A DNA stretch of 64,000 nucleotides from Streptomyces sp. 846.5 (GTDB taxonomy: Bacteria; Actinomycetota; Actinomycetes; Streptomycetales; Streptomycetaceae). Where the stretch lies: assembly GCF_004365705.1 (NCBI RefSeq), contig NZ_SOBN01000002.1, positions 620,001-684,000 of the forward strand. Direction: 5' to 3'. A program made the position numbers and the translations under genes. The notes under the pieces were generated by a model, which was not told where the DNA came from, made no database searches, and saw only the letters and a list, made by a program, of their open reading frames with translations. Positions 57,901-64,000 of this stretch are shown here, piece after piece. The number at the start of each line of letters is the position of its first letter. Position 1 is the first letter of the stretch.

Positions 57901-60900
57901 CCGTTGCGGGAGAGCCAACGGGCGATGCGCGCACCCAGCGCGCCAGTGCCACCGGTCACCAGGACGGTGCCCCGAGGACGCCAGGAGCGGGGCGCGGGGG
58001 ACGTGGGACTCGGCGCCGGAGCGAGGCGTCGGACGAGCGCACCGGAGGCGCGCAACGCCACCTGGTCCTCCGCACCGTGGCCGGCCAGGAGGGCGCAGAG
58101 CGCGGTGAGAGACCGGGCGTCCGGGTCCTCCGGCAGATCGACCAGGCCGCCCCAGCTGGCGGGATACTCCAGTGCGGCGACACGGCCCAGGCCCCACACT
58201 GCCGCTTGGCCAGGGTTCAGCGGGACTTCGGAATCCGCAGTCGAGACGGCGCCACGAGTCGCACACCACAGGGGTGCCGAGATGCCAGCGTCGCCAAGTG
58301 CCTGCAGCAGGGAGAGCGTCAGCGCGATGCCGGTGCTGAGCGCGGGGTGGGCGGGGTGCGGGTCCTCGTCCAGCGCGAGCAGGGAGAGGACGCCGACGGG
58401 GCAGACCGTGTCGCCCACTGCTTCGACAAGAAGGTCGGCCATTACCTGCCGGTCTGCTTGACGGTGCGTCAGGACAATGGGAACGACGTCGGCACCATTG
58501 CCGGTCAGCGCACCGAGCACGGAAGCTATGAGGTCACGGTGGGCCTCCCCCTCCGGGACGGGCACCAGCCAGGTGCCGGTGAGGGTGGAACGACGGCTGA
58601 CGGCCGTCGGCTCCCAACCAACCTTGTAGCGCCAGGAGTCGGCCGTGTGTCGGACGAGCTTGCGGCGATGCCAGGCGGACAGGGCGGGCAGGACCTCACC
58701 GAGCGCGTGCTGCTCTTCGAGGTGGAGGGTCGTGGTGAGGGCTTCGAGGTCCTCGCGTTCGACGGCGTCCCAGAAGGCGACATCGGTCGGGTCCTCGGCC
58801 GCCGCGGCGGACTCCGCCCTCGGCGCCTCCAGCCAGTAGCGCTCGCGCTGGAAGGCGTAGGTCGGCAGGTCCACCGACTCGCCCTTGCCCAGCAGCGCAG
58901 CCCAGTCCACGGCCATCCCGCGCACATGCAACTCCGCCAGCGAGGTCAGGAACCGGGCCACGCCCCCCTCGTCGCGGCGCAGTGTGCCACCGACCACCAC
59001 ATCACCGGCCGCTTCCAGGGTCTCCTGCACCGCAACCGTCAGCACCGGATGCGAACTGACCTCCACGAACACCCCATGCCCCTCGGCATGCAGGGCCCGC
59101 ACCGCCTCCTCGAACCGCACCCGCTGCCGCAAATTCCGGTACCAGTAACCCCCATCCAACGACGCGGTGTCCACCAACCCCGCCTGAACGGTGGAGAAGA
59201 ACGGCACCGACCCCGACACCGGCACCACCCCGGCCAGCGCCCGCCCCAACTCCCCCTCGATCTCCTCCACATGCACCGTGTGCGAGGCGTAGTCCACCGG
59301 AACCCGACGCACCCGCACCCCCTGCGCCTCCCCCCACGCCACAAACTCGTCCAACGCATCCCCGTCCCCCGCCACCACCACCGAACCAGGACCATTCACC
59401 GCCGCAACCGACACCCGACCCCCCCAACGACCCAGCACTTCCTCCACCCGCTCCAGGGACATGGCCACCCACACCATCCCGCCCCGACCCGCAATCGCCC
59501 GAATCGCCCGCGACCGCAACGCCACCACCCGCGCACCATCCACCAACGACAACCCACCAGCCACAACCGCCGCCGCAATCTCCCCCTGCGAATGACCCAC
59601 CACAACCGACGGCGCCACCCCGGCGGCGCCCCACAGCGCCGCCAACGACACCATCACCGCCCACGACACCGGCTGCACCACATCCACCCGCCCCAACGCC
59701 ACCTCGTCATCCAGCACATCCAACAGCGACCACTCCACAAACGGCGCCAACGCCGCCGCACACTCCTCCATCCACCCACGAAACACCGAAGAGGACCCCA
59801 ACAACTCCCGACCCATCCCCACCCACTGCGCACCCTGACCCGGAAAGACGAACACCACACCGTCACCGACACCCTCAGCCACGCTCCCGCTCACCACGCC
59901 CGACTCAGGCCTTTCGGCCGCTACGGCGCTCAGACCCCGCAGCAGCGACCCACGGTCCGACCCCAGCACCACCGCCCGATGCTCAAACGACGCCCGGGTG
60001 TCCACCAACGACCAGGCCACCCGCGCCGGCTCCAACTCCGGACACGACTCCACACGCGCCCGCAACCGCTCCGCCTGCTCCCGCAACGCACCCGCACTAC
60101 GCCCCGACACCACCCACGGCACCACCGACGACCCCAACACGCCATCGCCCGCAGGCACGGACACCTCGTCGACCGGGGCCGGCGCCTGCTCCAGCACCAC
60201 ATGCGCGTTCGTCCCGCTCACTCCGAACGACGACACCCCGGCCCGGCGCGGACGCCCCGTCTCCGGCCACGCCTGTTCCTCGGTCAGCAGCGACACCGCA
60301 CCCAAGGACCAGTCCACATGCGGCGTCGGCTCATCCACATGCAACGTACGAGGCAACACCCCGTGCTGCATCGCCAACACCATCTTGATCACACCCGACA
60401 CACCCGACGCCGCCTGCGTATGACCCACATTCGACTTCAACGACCCCAACCACAACGGCCGCCCCACCGACCGACCCTGACCATACGTCGCCAGCAACGC
60501 CTGCGCCTCGATCGGATCACCCAACCTCGTCCCCGTACCATGCGCCTCCACCACGTCCACCAACTCAGGCGTCAACCGCGCATTCGCCAACGCCTGCCGA
60601 ATCACCCGCTCCTGCGCCGGACCATTCGGCGCCGTCAACCCATTACTCGCACCATCCTGATTGACCGCCGTCCCACGAACCACCGCCAGCACCGGATGCC
60701 CGTTCCGCCGCGCATCCGACAACCGCTCCAACAACAACACCCCCACACCCTCACCCCAACCCGTACCATCCGCACCCGCCGCAAACGGCTTACAACGCCC
60801 ATCAGCAGCCAACCCCCGCTGCCGACTGAACTCCACGAACATGCCTGGCTGGGACATGACCGTTGCCCCGCCGGCCAGTGCGAGCGAGCACTCCCCCGAG

Positions 60901-63900
60901 TGCAGGGCCTGCACCGCGAGGTGCAGAGCCACCAGCGACGATGAGCACGCCGTGTCGACCGTCAGCGCCGGTCCACGCAAGCCGAGCGTGTAGGCGATCC
61001 GTCCGCTGGCGACGCTGCCGGAGACGCCGGTCAGCAGGTATCCGTCGACAGTCTCGGGAGCCTGGTGCAGCTCGGGGCCGTAGTCCGGCGCCATCATCCC
61101 GATGAAGACCCCGGCGTCAGTGTCGCGAAGTGTCGAGGGGTCGATGCCTGCACGCTCCAGCGCCTCCCACGAGGTCTCCAGCAGCAATCGCTGCTGCGGA
61201 TCCATCGCCAGCGCCTCGCGCGGCGAGATCCCGAAGAACGCCGGGTCGAAGCGGTCGGCGTCGTACAGGAAGCCACCGTCCCGGGTGTAGCTCGTGCCGT
61301 GGTGGTCCGGGTCGGCATCATAGAGGTTCCCGATGTCCCAGCCTCGGTCGGCGGGGAACCGGGAGATGGCGTCACCGCCGTGCGAGAGCAGCTCCCAAAG
61401 CTCCTCAGGGGACTGCACTCCACCGGGCAGTCGGCAGCCCATGGCGACGACAGCGATCGGGTCGTCCGAGCCCGTAACCGAGCGCGGAGGCAGCAGACCG
61501 GTGTCCGTCCCGCCGTTCAACTGCTCATACAGGTGTCGGGCAAGCGCGTCGGGCGTGGGGTGATTGAATAGGACCGCAGTGGGGAGCCGAAGTCCCGTCT
61601 CGGCGACCAATCGGTTTCGTAGTTCGACCGAGGTGACCGAGTCAAAGCCCAACGCCTTGAAGGCGAGCCGAGGGCTAACCTCGCCCGGTGTCCGGTACCC
61701 CAGAATGCCGGCGGCCTGGGCCCGGACCAATGCCAAAAGGTCGTCGTAGCGCGCCACATCTGGGAGCTCGGAGCCCACGACGGGCTCAATCTCGTCCAAC
61801 TCCATGGCGGCTTGAAAGTGCGCCCTACGTGTGCCGACGCCCCGCAACCAGTGCCGCTCGCGTTGGAAGGCGTAGGTCGGCAGGTCCACCGACTCGCCCT
61901 TGCCCAGCAGCGCAGCCCAGTCCACGGCCATCCCGCGCACATGCAACTCCGCCAGCGAGGTCAGGAACCGGGCCACGCCCCCCTCGTCGCGGCGCAGTGT
62001 GCCACCGACCACCACATCACCGGCCGCTTCCAGGGTCTCCTGCACCGCAACCGTCAGCACCGGATGCGAACTGACCTCCACGAACACCCCGTGCCCCTCG
62101 GCATGCAGGGCCCGCACCGCCTCCTCGAACCGCACCCGCTGCCGCAGATTCCGGTACCAGTAACCCCCATCCAACGACGCGGTGTCCACCAACCCCGCCT
62201 GAACGGTGGAGAAGAACGGCACCGACCCCGACACCGGCACCACCCCGGCCAGCGCCCGCCCCAACTCCCCCTCGATCTCCTCCACATGCACCGTGTGCGA
62301 GGCGTAGTCCACCGGAACCCGACGCACCCGCACCCCCTGCGCCTCCCCCCACGCCACAAACTCGTCCAACGCATCCCCGTCCCCCGCCACCACCACCGAA
62401 CCAGGACCATTCACCGCCGCAACCGACACCCGGCCCCCCCAACGACCCAGCTCCTCCTCCACCCGCTCCAGGGACATGGCCACCCACACCATCCCGCCCC
62501 GACCCGCAATCGCCCGAATCGCCCGCGACCGCAACGCCACCACCCGCGCACCATCCACCAACGACAACCCACCAGCCACAACCGCCGCCGCAATCTCCCC
62601 CTGCGAATGACCCACCACAACCGACGGCGCCACCCCGGCGGCGCCCCACAGCGCCGCCAACGACACCATCACCGCCCACGACACCGGCTGCACCACATCC
62701 ACCCGCCCCAACGCCACCTCGTCATCCAGCACATCCAACAGCGACCACTCCACAAACGGCGCCAACGCCGCCGCACACTCCTCCATCCACCCACGAAACA
62801 CCGAAGAGGACCCCAACAACTCCCGACCCATCCCCACCCACTGCGCACCCTGACCCGGAAAGACGAACACCACACCACCCGCAGCCCCCGCCACACCACG
62901 CACCACACCAGGAGCCACCTCACCCGCCCCCAACGACTCCAACCCCATCACCAACGACCCACGATCCGACCCCAACACCACCCCCCGATGCTCAAACAAC
63001 GCCCGCGACCCCACCAACGACCGCGCCACCCCCACCGGCTCCAACCCAGGCCGTACCCGCACATGCTCCAGCAACCGCACCGCCTGCTCCCGCAACGCAC
63101 CCGGCGTCCGGCCCGATACCACCCACGGCAGCGGGGCCGAGGCCACGAATGACGGCTGCGGCTCGACCTCGAACGGCTCGGCGACCGCCGGAGCCTCCCC
63201 CAGGACGACGTGGCAGTTGGTGCCGCCCATTCCGAACGCACTCACACCTGCCAGCAACGCGGCGTCCGGACGCGGCCACTCGCCGAGCGACGTCTGGACC
63301 CGCAAACGGAGTTCGTCGAAGGGGATGCGCGGGTTCGGCGTCTTGTGGTTGAGGCTTGCCGGCACTTGGCGGTGCTCGATCGCCAGGGCCGTCTTCAGCA
63401 GGCCGACGATCCCGGCCGCGCCTTCGAGGTGTCCCACGTTGGTCTTGGCGGAGCCCACCAGCAGCGGCTGGTCCGCGTCGCGGCCCCGGCCCAGCGCCGC
63501 TCCGAGCGCGGACGCCTCGACCGGGTCGCCGACGGGCGTTCCGGTGCCGTGCAGTTCGACATACTGGATGTCCCGGGCAGCCGTCCCGGCACGCCGATGG
63601 GCGCGCCGGATCACGTCCTCCTGGGCGCTTGCGTCGGGTGCGGTCAGCGTGTCGCCGCCACCGTCGTTGTTCACCGCGCTGCCGTGGATCACGGCGTGCA
63701 CCCGGTCTCCGTCGGCCAGAGCCCGGTCCAGCAGCTTGAGCACGATCAGCGCGCCGCCCTCGCCGCGCACGAAGCCGTTGGCCCGCTCGTCGAAGGTGAA
63801 GCAGCGGCCGTCCGGCGAGAGGGCGCCGAACCTCTCCATGTAGAGCGAACTCTCGGGCGCGAGGATGAGATTGACGCCGCCGGCGATGGCGAGGTCGCTG

Positions 63901-64000
63901 TCGCCGCTGCGCAGGCTCTGGCAGGCCAGATGGACGGCGACCAGCGAGGAGGACTGGGCGGAGTCCAGGGTGAGGCTGGGTCCGCGCAGCCCCAGCGTGT
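51942..64000 (-). CDS. Modular type I PKS (PKS-A), loading module plus modules 1-2, N-terminus cut by window edge
   Basis: The frame is open from the stop at 51942 to the window edge; the true start is beyond 64000, because the KS at the edge lacks its first part. Seen from the edge: partial KSQ-AT-ACP (loading), KS-AT-KR-ACP (module 1), KS-AT-KR-ACP (module 2), and a C-terminal docking region ending DSASDDEMFDLIEKELG. The KSQ glutamine codon is at 63954-63956. All three ATs are methylmalonyl type. The layout resembles first proteins of propionate-primed macrolide synthases with a KSQ loader. It is followed after 60 bp by PKS-B, and the two docking ends are of matching type, so A should hand its triketide to B. 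Confidence 0.96.
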   Translation of the reverse strand, partial: TLGLRGPSLTLDSAQSSSLVAVHLACQSLRSGDSDLAIAGGVNLILAPESSLYMERFGALSPDGRCFTFDERANGFVRGEGGALIVLKLLDRALADGDRVHAVIHGSAVNNDGGGDTLTAPDASAQEDVIRRAHRRAGTAARDIQYVELHGTGTPVGDPVEASALGAALGRGRDADQPLLVGSAKTNVGHLEGAAGIVGLLKTALAIEHRQVPASLNHKTPNPRIPFDELRLRVQTSLGEWPRPDAALLAGVSAFGMGGTNCHVVLGEAPAVAEPFEVEPQPSFVASAPLPWVVSGRTPGALREQAVRLLEHVRVRPGLEPVGVARSLVGSRALFEHRGVVLGSDRGSLVMGLESLGAGEVAPGVVRGVAGAAGGVVFVFPGQGAQWVGMGRELLGSSSVFRGWMEECAAALAPFVEWSLLDVLDDEVALGRVDVVQPVSWAVMVSLAALWGAAGVAPSVVVGHSQGEIAAAVVAGGLSLVDGARVVALRSRAIRAIAGRGGMVWVAMSLERVEEELGRWGGRVSVAAVNGPGSVVVAGDGDALDEFVAWGEAQGVRVRRVPVDYASHTVHVEEIEGELGRALAGVVPVSGSVPFFSTVQAGLVDTASLDGGYWYRNLRQRVRFEEAVRALHAEGHGVFVEVSSHPVLTVAVQETLEAAGDVVVGGTLRRDEGGVARFLTSLAELHVRGMAVDWAALLGKGESVDLPTYAFQRERHWLRGVGTRRAHFQAAMELDEIEPVVGSELPDVARYDDLLALVRAQAAGILGYRTPGEVSPRLAFKALGFDSVTSVELRNRLVAETGLRLPTAVLFNHPTPDALARHLYEQLNGGTDTGLLPPRSVTGSDDPIAVVAMGCRLPGGVQSPEELWELLSHGGDAISRFPADRGWDIGNLYDADPDHHGTSYTRDGGFLYDADRFDPAFFGISPREALAMDPQQRLLLETSWEALERAGIDPSTLRDTDAGVFIGMMAPDYGPELHQAPETVDGYLLTGVSGSVASGRIAYTLGLRGPALTVDTACSSSLVALHLAVQALHSGECSLALAGGATVMSQPGMFVEFSRQRGLAADGRCKPFAAGADGTGWGEGVGVLLLERLSDARRNGHPVLAVVRGTAVNQDGASNGLTAPNGPAQERVIRQALANARLTPELVDVVEAHGTGTRLGDPIEAQALLATYGQGRSVGRPLWLGSLKSNVGHTQAASGVSGVIKMVLAMQHGVLPRTLHVDEPTPHVDWSLGAVSLLTEEQAWPETGRPRRAGVSSFGVSGTNAHVVLEQAPAPVDEVSVPAGDGVLGSSVVPWVVSGRSAGALREQAERLRARVESCPELEPARVAWSLVDTRASFEHRAVVLGSDRGSLLRGLSAVAAERPESGVVSGSVAEGVGDGVVFVFPGQGAQWVGMGRELLGSSSVFRGWMEECAAALAPFVEWSLLDVLDDEVALGRVDVVQPVSWAVMVSLAALWGAAGVAPSVVVGHSQGEIAAAVVAGGLSLVDGARVVALRSRAIRAIAGRGGMVWVAMSLERVEEVLGRWGGRVSVAAVNGPGSVVVAGDGDALDEFVAWGEAQGVRVRRVPVDYASHTVHVEEIEGELGRALAGVVPVSGSVPFFSTVQAGLVDTASLDGGYWYRNLRQRVRFEEAVRALHAEGHGVFVEVSSHPVLTVAVQETLEAAGDVVVGGTLRRDEGGVARFLTSLAELHVRGMAVDWAALLGKGESVDLPTYAFQRERYWLEAPRAESAAAAEDPTDVAFWDAVEREDLEALTTTLHLEEQHALGEVLPALSAWHRRKLVRHTADSWRYKVGWEPTAVSRRSTLTGTWLVPVPEGEAHRDLIASVLGALTGNGADVVPIVLTHRQADRQVMADLLVEAVGDTVCPVGVLSLLALDEDPHPAHPALSTGIALTLSLLQALGDAGISAPLWCATRGAVSTADSEVPLNPGQAAVWGLGRVAALEYPASWGGLVDLPEDPDARSLTALCALLAGHGAEDQVALRASGALVRRLAPAPSPTSPAPRSWRPRGTVLVTGGTGALGARIARWLSRNGAQDVVLTSRSGTAAAGIAELEAELVEAGTRVTVAACDAADREQLAALVRRLTDEGRTPRTVVHAAGISGLGAIAEATVADFADVAVGKVVGAWNLAEVLDPAELDSLILFSSISGVWGVGDHAAYAAANASLDAFAQFQRARGLPVLSLAWGPWGGGGMIGDELQDPLRRRGIPVIDPDTALEALQAALDRDETFVAVADVDWDTFVPVFTASRPSPLIAHLESVEAAPADDGGGIGTVERPGADSLLTEQLAGLTEAEQERFLWDLVRRQAATVLGHSSPEAMDPTRAFKDLGFDSVSAVELRNRLGTATGLRLPTTIVFDHPTSNALAKQLRVLALGPTASAPVAAAPVGVVHGYDDDPIAIVAMACRYPGGIRTAEDLWRTVESGADVISGFPVDRGWDVTGLFNPDADNPGTSYVREGGFLHDADQFDPAFFGISPREAAAMDPQQRLLLSTSWEAVERGGIDPLTLRGSGTGVFVGVTDQNYGELLRRSTDGTEGYLVTGGSPAVASGRVSYLLGLEGPAMTVDTACSSSLVAMHLAVNSLRSGECSLALAGAAMVMADPAPFVGFSRQRGLATDGRCKPFAEAADGFALAEGVGVLLLERLSDARRNGHPVLAVVRGTAINQDGASNGLTAPNGPAQERVIRQALANARLTPELVDVVEAHGTGTKLGDPIEAQALLATYGQDRPAEQPLLIGSLKSNIGHTQTAAGMAGVIKMVQAMQHGLLPRTLHVDAPSSHVDWSSGAVSLLTESVEWPETGRPRRAGVSAFGISGTNAHVVLEQAPELVELSAVAEGDGVVGSSVVPWVVSGRTPGALREQAVRLRAHLESRPELEPAGVARSLVGSRALFEHRGVVLGSDRESLVMGLESLGAGEEAPGVVRGVAGAAGGVVFVFPGQGAQWAGMGRELLESSVAFRERMEECAAALRPFVDWSLLDVVRGVDGAPGFDRVDVVQPASWAVMVSLAALWSAAGVAPSVVVGHSQGEIAAAVVSGGLSLADGARVVALRSQAIRAIAGRGGMVWVGLSLDRVEQTLARWEGRISVAAVNGPGSVVVAGDGDALDGFVAWGEAEEVRVRRVPVDYASHSAHVEEIQAELARVLAEVAPVSGSVPFFSTVQAELVDTATLDGGYWYRNLRQRVRFEDAVRALAGQGYGAFVEVSAHPVLTVAVQDTVEEVTGDTVVVGGTLRRDEGGAERFLLSLAELQVRGVAVDWEAVFGAGDTSAVDLPTYAFQDRRHWLDLPAAELQQYQEQPVDTVDARFWEAVEHEDLEALTDCLDAEGDAQAALDAVHIALPVLSAWRRRHQERSTLDSWRYGVSWTAIPDPETAPELPAHWILVVPDGAAATDDARVRAVTAELEARATSVVTVGFDATLEDRETLVDRLRVAIDTQPETGGVLSLLPLASGRPLLRPTLSCSLTGTLLLMQALDGAGVQAPLWNVTGGAVSLTGKGDGTVDPEQAAVWGLGRVFGLDHPRQWGGLIDLAENPDRAALDRFVSALTGLGEEDQIAVRSTGLHVRRLVRKPVEDAVPQRPVRLGGTVLITGGTGALGAHVARRLAGNGTERLVLVSRKGQNAPGAEELETELTALGAAVTVAACDIADRDALAELLEEIQESTPLTAVVHAAGSTPDAFSLTESDLDEVEGIVRAKIAGALNLDALLGDQPLDAFVLFSSGAGVWGDGGHAAYGAANAYLDAFAEQRRGRGLPTTSIAWGAWGGGGMVDESESDRLQRYGVPTMDPELAVTAFQQALDHDDTCLVVADIVWERFTAVYTAARPRHLFDEIPEVRRAAVAATAQQQRTANSEQEDEGVQFARRLTALGRAEQERTLLQLVRTQAAAVLGHSGPGAVSSEQAFRDLGFDSLTAVELRNRLRTATGLSLPATLVFDFPTPLALSRRLLTEIAPVQDLGTELSQLDELEALVATLDSGDETRTRIATRLQALLWRLNDAPVETAGVADTEVGGFDSASDDEMFDLIEKELGLS
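52185..56830 (-). other. Module 2 (PKS-A): KS-AT(methylmalonyl)-KR(A2)-ACP
   Basis: KS Cys at 56304-56306. AT Ser at 54945-54947 in GHSQGE, with YASH. KR with TGGTGALG near 53241-53268, no LDD (AGSTPDAFS), Trp in SSGAGVWG, His at 52842 three codons before Tyr at 52833 (HAAYGAANA): A2. ACP Ser at 52308-52310 in GFDSL. Expected: a second hydroxyl with an epimerised methyl. Confidence 0.92.
56885..61466 (-). other. Module 1 (PKS-A): KS-AT(methylmalonyl)-KR(A2)-ACP
   Basis: KS Cys at 60945-60947 in DTACSSS. AT Ser at 59589-59591 in GHSQGE, with YASH. KR with TGGTGALG near 57931-57960, no LDD (AGISGLGAI instead), Trp in SSISGVWG, His at 57534 three codons before Tyr at 57525 (HAAYAAANA): A2. ACP Ser at 57009-57011 in GFDSV. 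The KR should reduce the propionyl carbonyl. Confidence 0.92.
58722..60837 (-). repeat. Near-identical 2.1 kb block in module 1 (partner of 49017-51157)
   Basis: From the KR-side linker through AT into the KS, this DNA matches module 3 at 49017-51157 with only scattered differences. The exception is a short divergent stretch at the KS-AT linker near 60120-60195. Both edges are abrupt: at 60837 the two copies diverge at once. Confidence 0.9.
61510..64000 (-). other. Loading module (PKS-A): KSQ-AT(methylmalonyl)-ACP
   Basis: The KS carries DSAQSSSLVAVH, with Gln where condensing KS domains have Cys; HGTGTPVGDP and NVGHLEG are kept. Such KSQ domains decarboxylate the ACP-bound malonyl unit rather than condense. 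AT Ser at 62604-62606 in GHSQGE, with YASH: methylmalonyl. ACP Ser at 61638-61640 in GFDSV. Decarboxylation of methylmalonyl-ACP would give a propionyl starter. The KS N-terminus lies outside the window. Confidence 0.95.
61862..62875 (-). repeat. 1.0 kb AT block in the loading module, copy of module 1 and 3 ATs
   Basis: Matches 58847-59860 (module 1) with very few mismatches by eye, and 49147-50161 (module 3). It ends sharply at the start of the AT, where the copies become unrelated. Confidence 0.88.

Noticed and set aside
625..63843. Hundreds of long open frames opposite or out of frame with the PKS genes, for example plus-strand 7636-11304 and 42582-51902
   Set aside because: They are a by-product of G+C-rich coding DNA with few stops. 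Their translations are low-complexity Arg, Pro and His runs without domains, and they mirror the minus-strand PKS modules.
1..64000. Thioesterase, methyltransferase, oxygenase or other extra domains within the PKS proteins
   Set aside because: None is seen; every inter-domain stretch is explained by KS, AT, DH, ER, KR, ACP or linkers. The terminal module is outside the window.
1..64000. CRISPR arrays, tRNA or rRNA genes, insertion sequences or phage genes
   Set aside because: No matching patterns. The only long repeats are PKS module homologies.
25600..64000. Assignment to a known cluster such as pladienolide, FD-891, venturicidin or oligomycin
   Set aside because: The order of four methylmalonyl KR-only modules followed by malonyl modules does not fit what I recall of these products, and no database search was possible.

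Overview
The window is the middle of a large modular type I polyketide synthase (PKS) gene cluster from a high-G+C actinomycete. A Streptomyces-like host is the most natural guess, from G+C above 70 percent, C/G-ending codons and GTG starts; species cannot be read from this. About 90 percent of the 64 kb is five giant PKS genes on the minus strand, called here PKS-A to PKS-E in presumed order of action. PKS-A runs off the right edge (its N-terminus is missing) and PKS-E runs off the left edge (its C-terminus is missing), so neither end of the cluster is visible. Module numbers assume colinear action A-B-C-D-E.

Layout, following transcription from the right. PKS-A (51942-64000, partial) has a loading module KSQ-AT(methylmalonyl)-ACP, then module 1 and module 2, both KS-AT(methylmalonyl)-KR-ACP. 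PKS-B (36948-51881) has modules 3 and 4 (KS-AT(methylmalonyl)-KR-ACP) and module 5 (KS-AT(malonyl)-DH-KR-ACP). A sugar-type oxidoreductase gene (35936-36910) follows 37 bp downstream in the same direction. A strong bidirectional hairpin separates it from a convergent plus-strand operon of two cytochromes P450 and a DrrA/DrrB-like ABC exporter (31152-35872). That operon diverges, across a roughly 0.3 kb promoter region, from PKS-C (19073-30853): module 6 (malonyl, DH and KR both with altered motifs) and module 7 (malonyl, DH-ER-KR). PKS-D (3403-18999) has module 8 (malonyl, DH-ER-KR), module 9 (malonyl, KR) and module 10 (malonyl, KR). PKS-E (1-3348, partial) has module 11 (malonyl, KR truncated).

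How the parts fit together. The KSQ domain would decarboxylate methylmalonyl-ACP to a propionyl starter. Four methylmalonyl extensions, each ketoreduced, give an ethyl-ended polypropionate with four hydroxyls and four C-methyls. Module 5 adds a double bond, module 6 an uncertain beta-carbon, modules 7 and 8 fully saturated ethylene units, and modules 9 and 10 hydroxyls of likely opposite configuration. Later modules and a thioesterase must lie left of position 1. The P450s are probable post-PKS oxidases, the ABC pair a probable export and self-resistance system, and the Gfo/Idh/MocA protein resembles NDP-hexose 3-ketoreductases of 2-deoxysugar pathways, so the product is probably glycosylated. 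I could not match the module pattern to a known compound.

Most notable: the KSQ active site at the right edge; three consecutive A2-type KR fingerprints; a module 6 with degenerate DH and KR motifs; two mutually exclusive docking-domain types that fix the C-to-D junction; PAS-LuxR-like boxes and a perfect dyad in the divergent promoter; and long near-identical DNA blocks shared between modules, suggesting recent gene conversion or module duplication.
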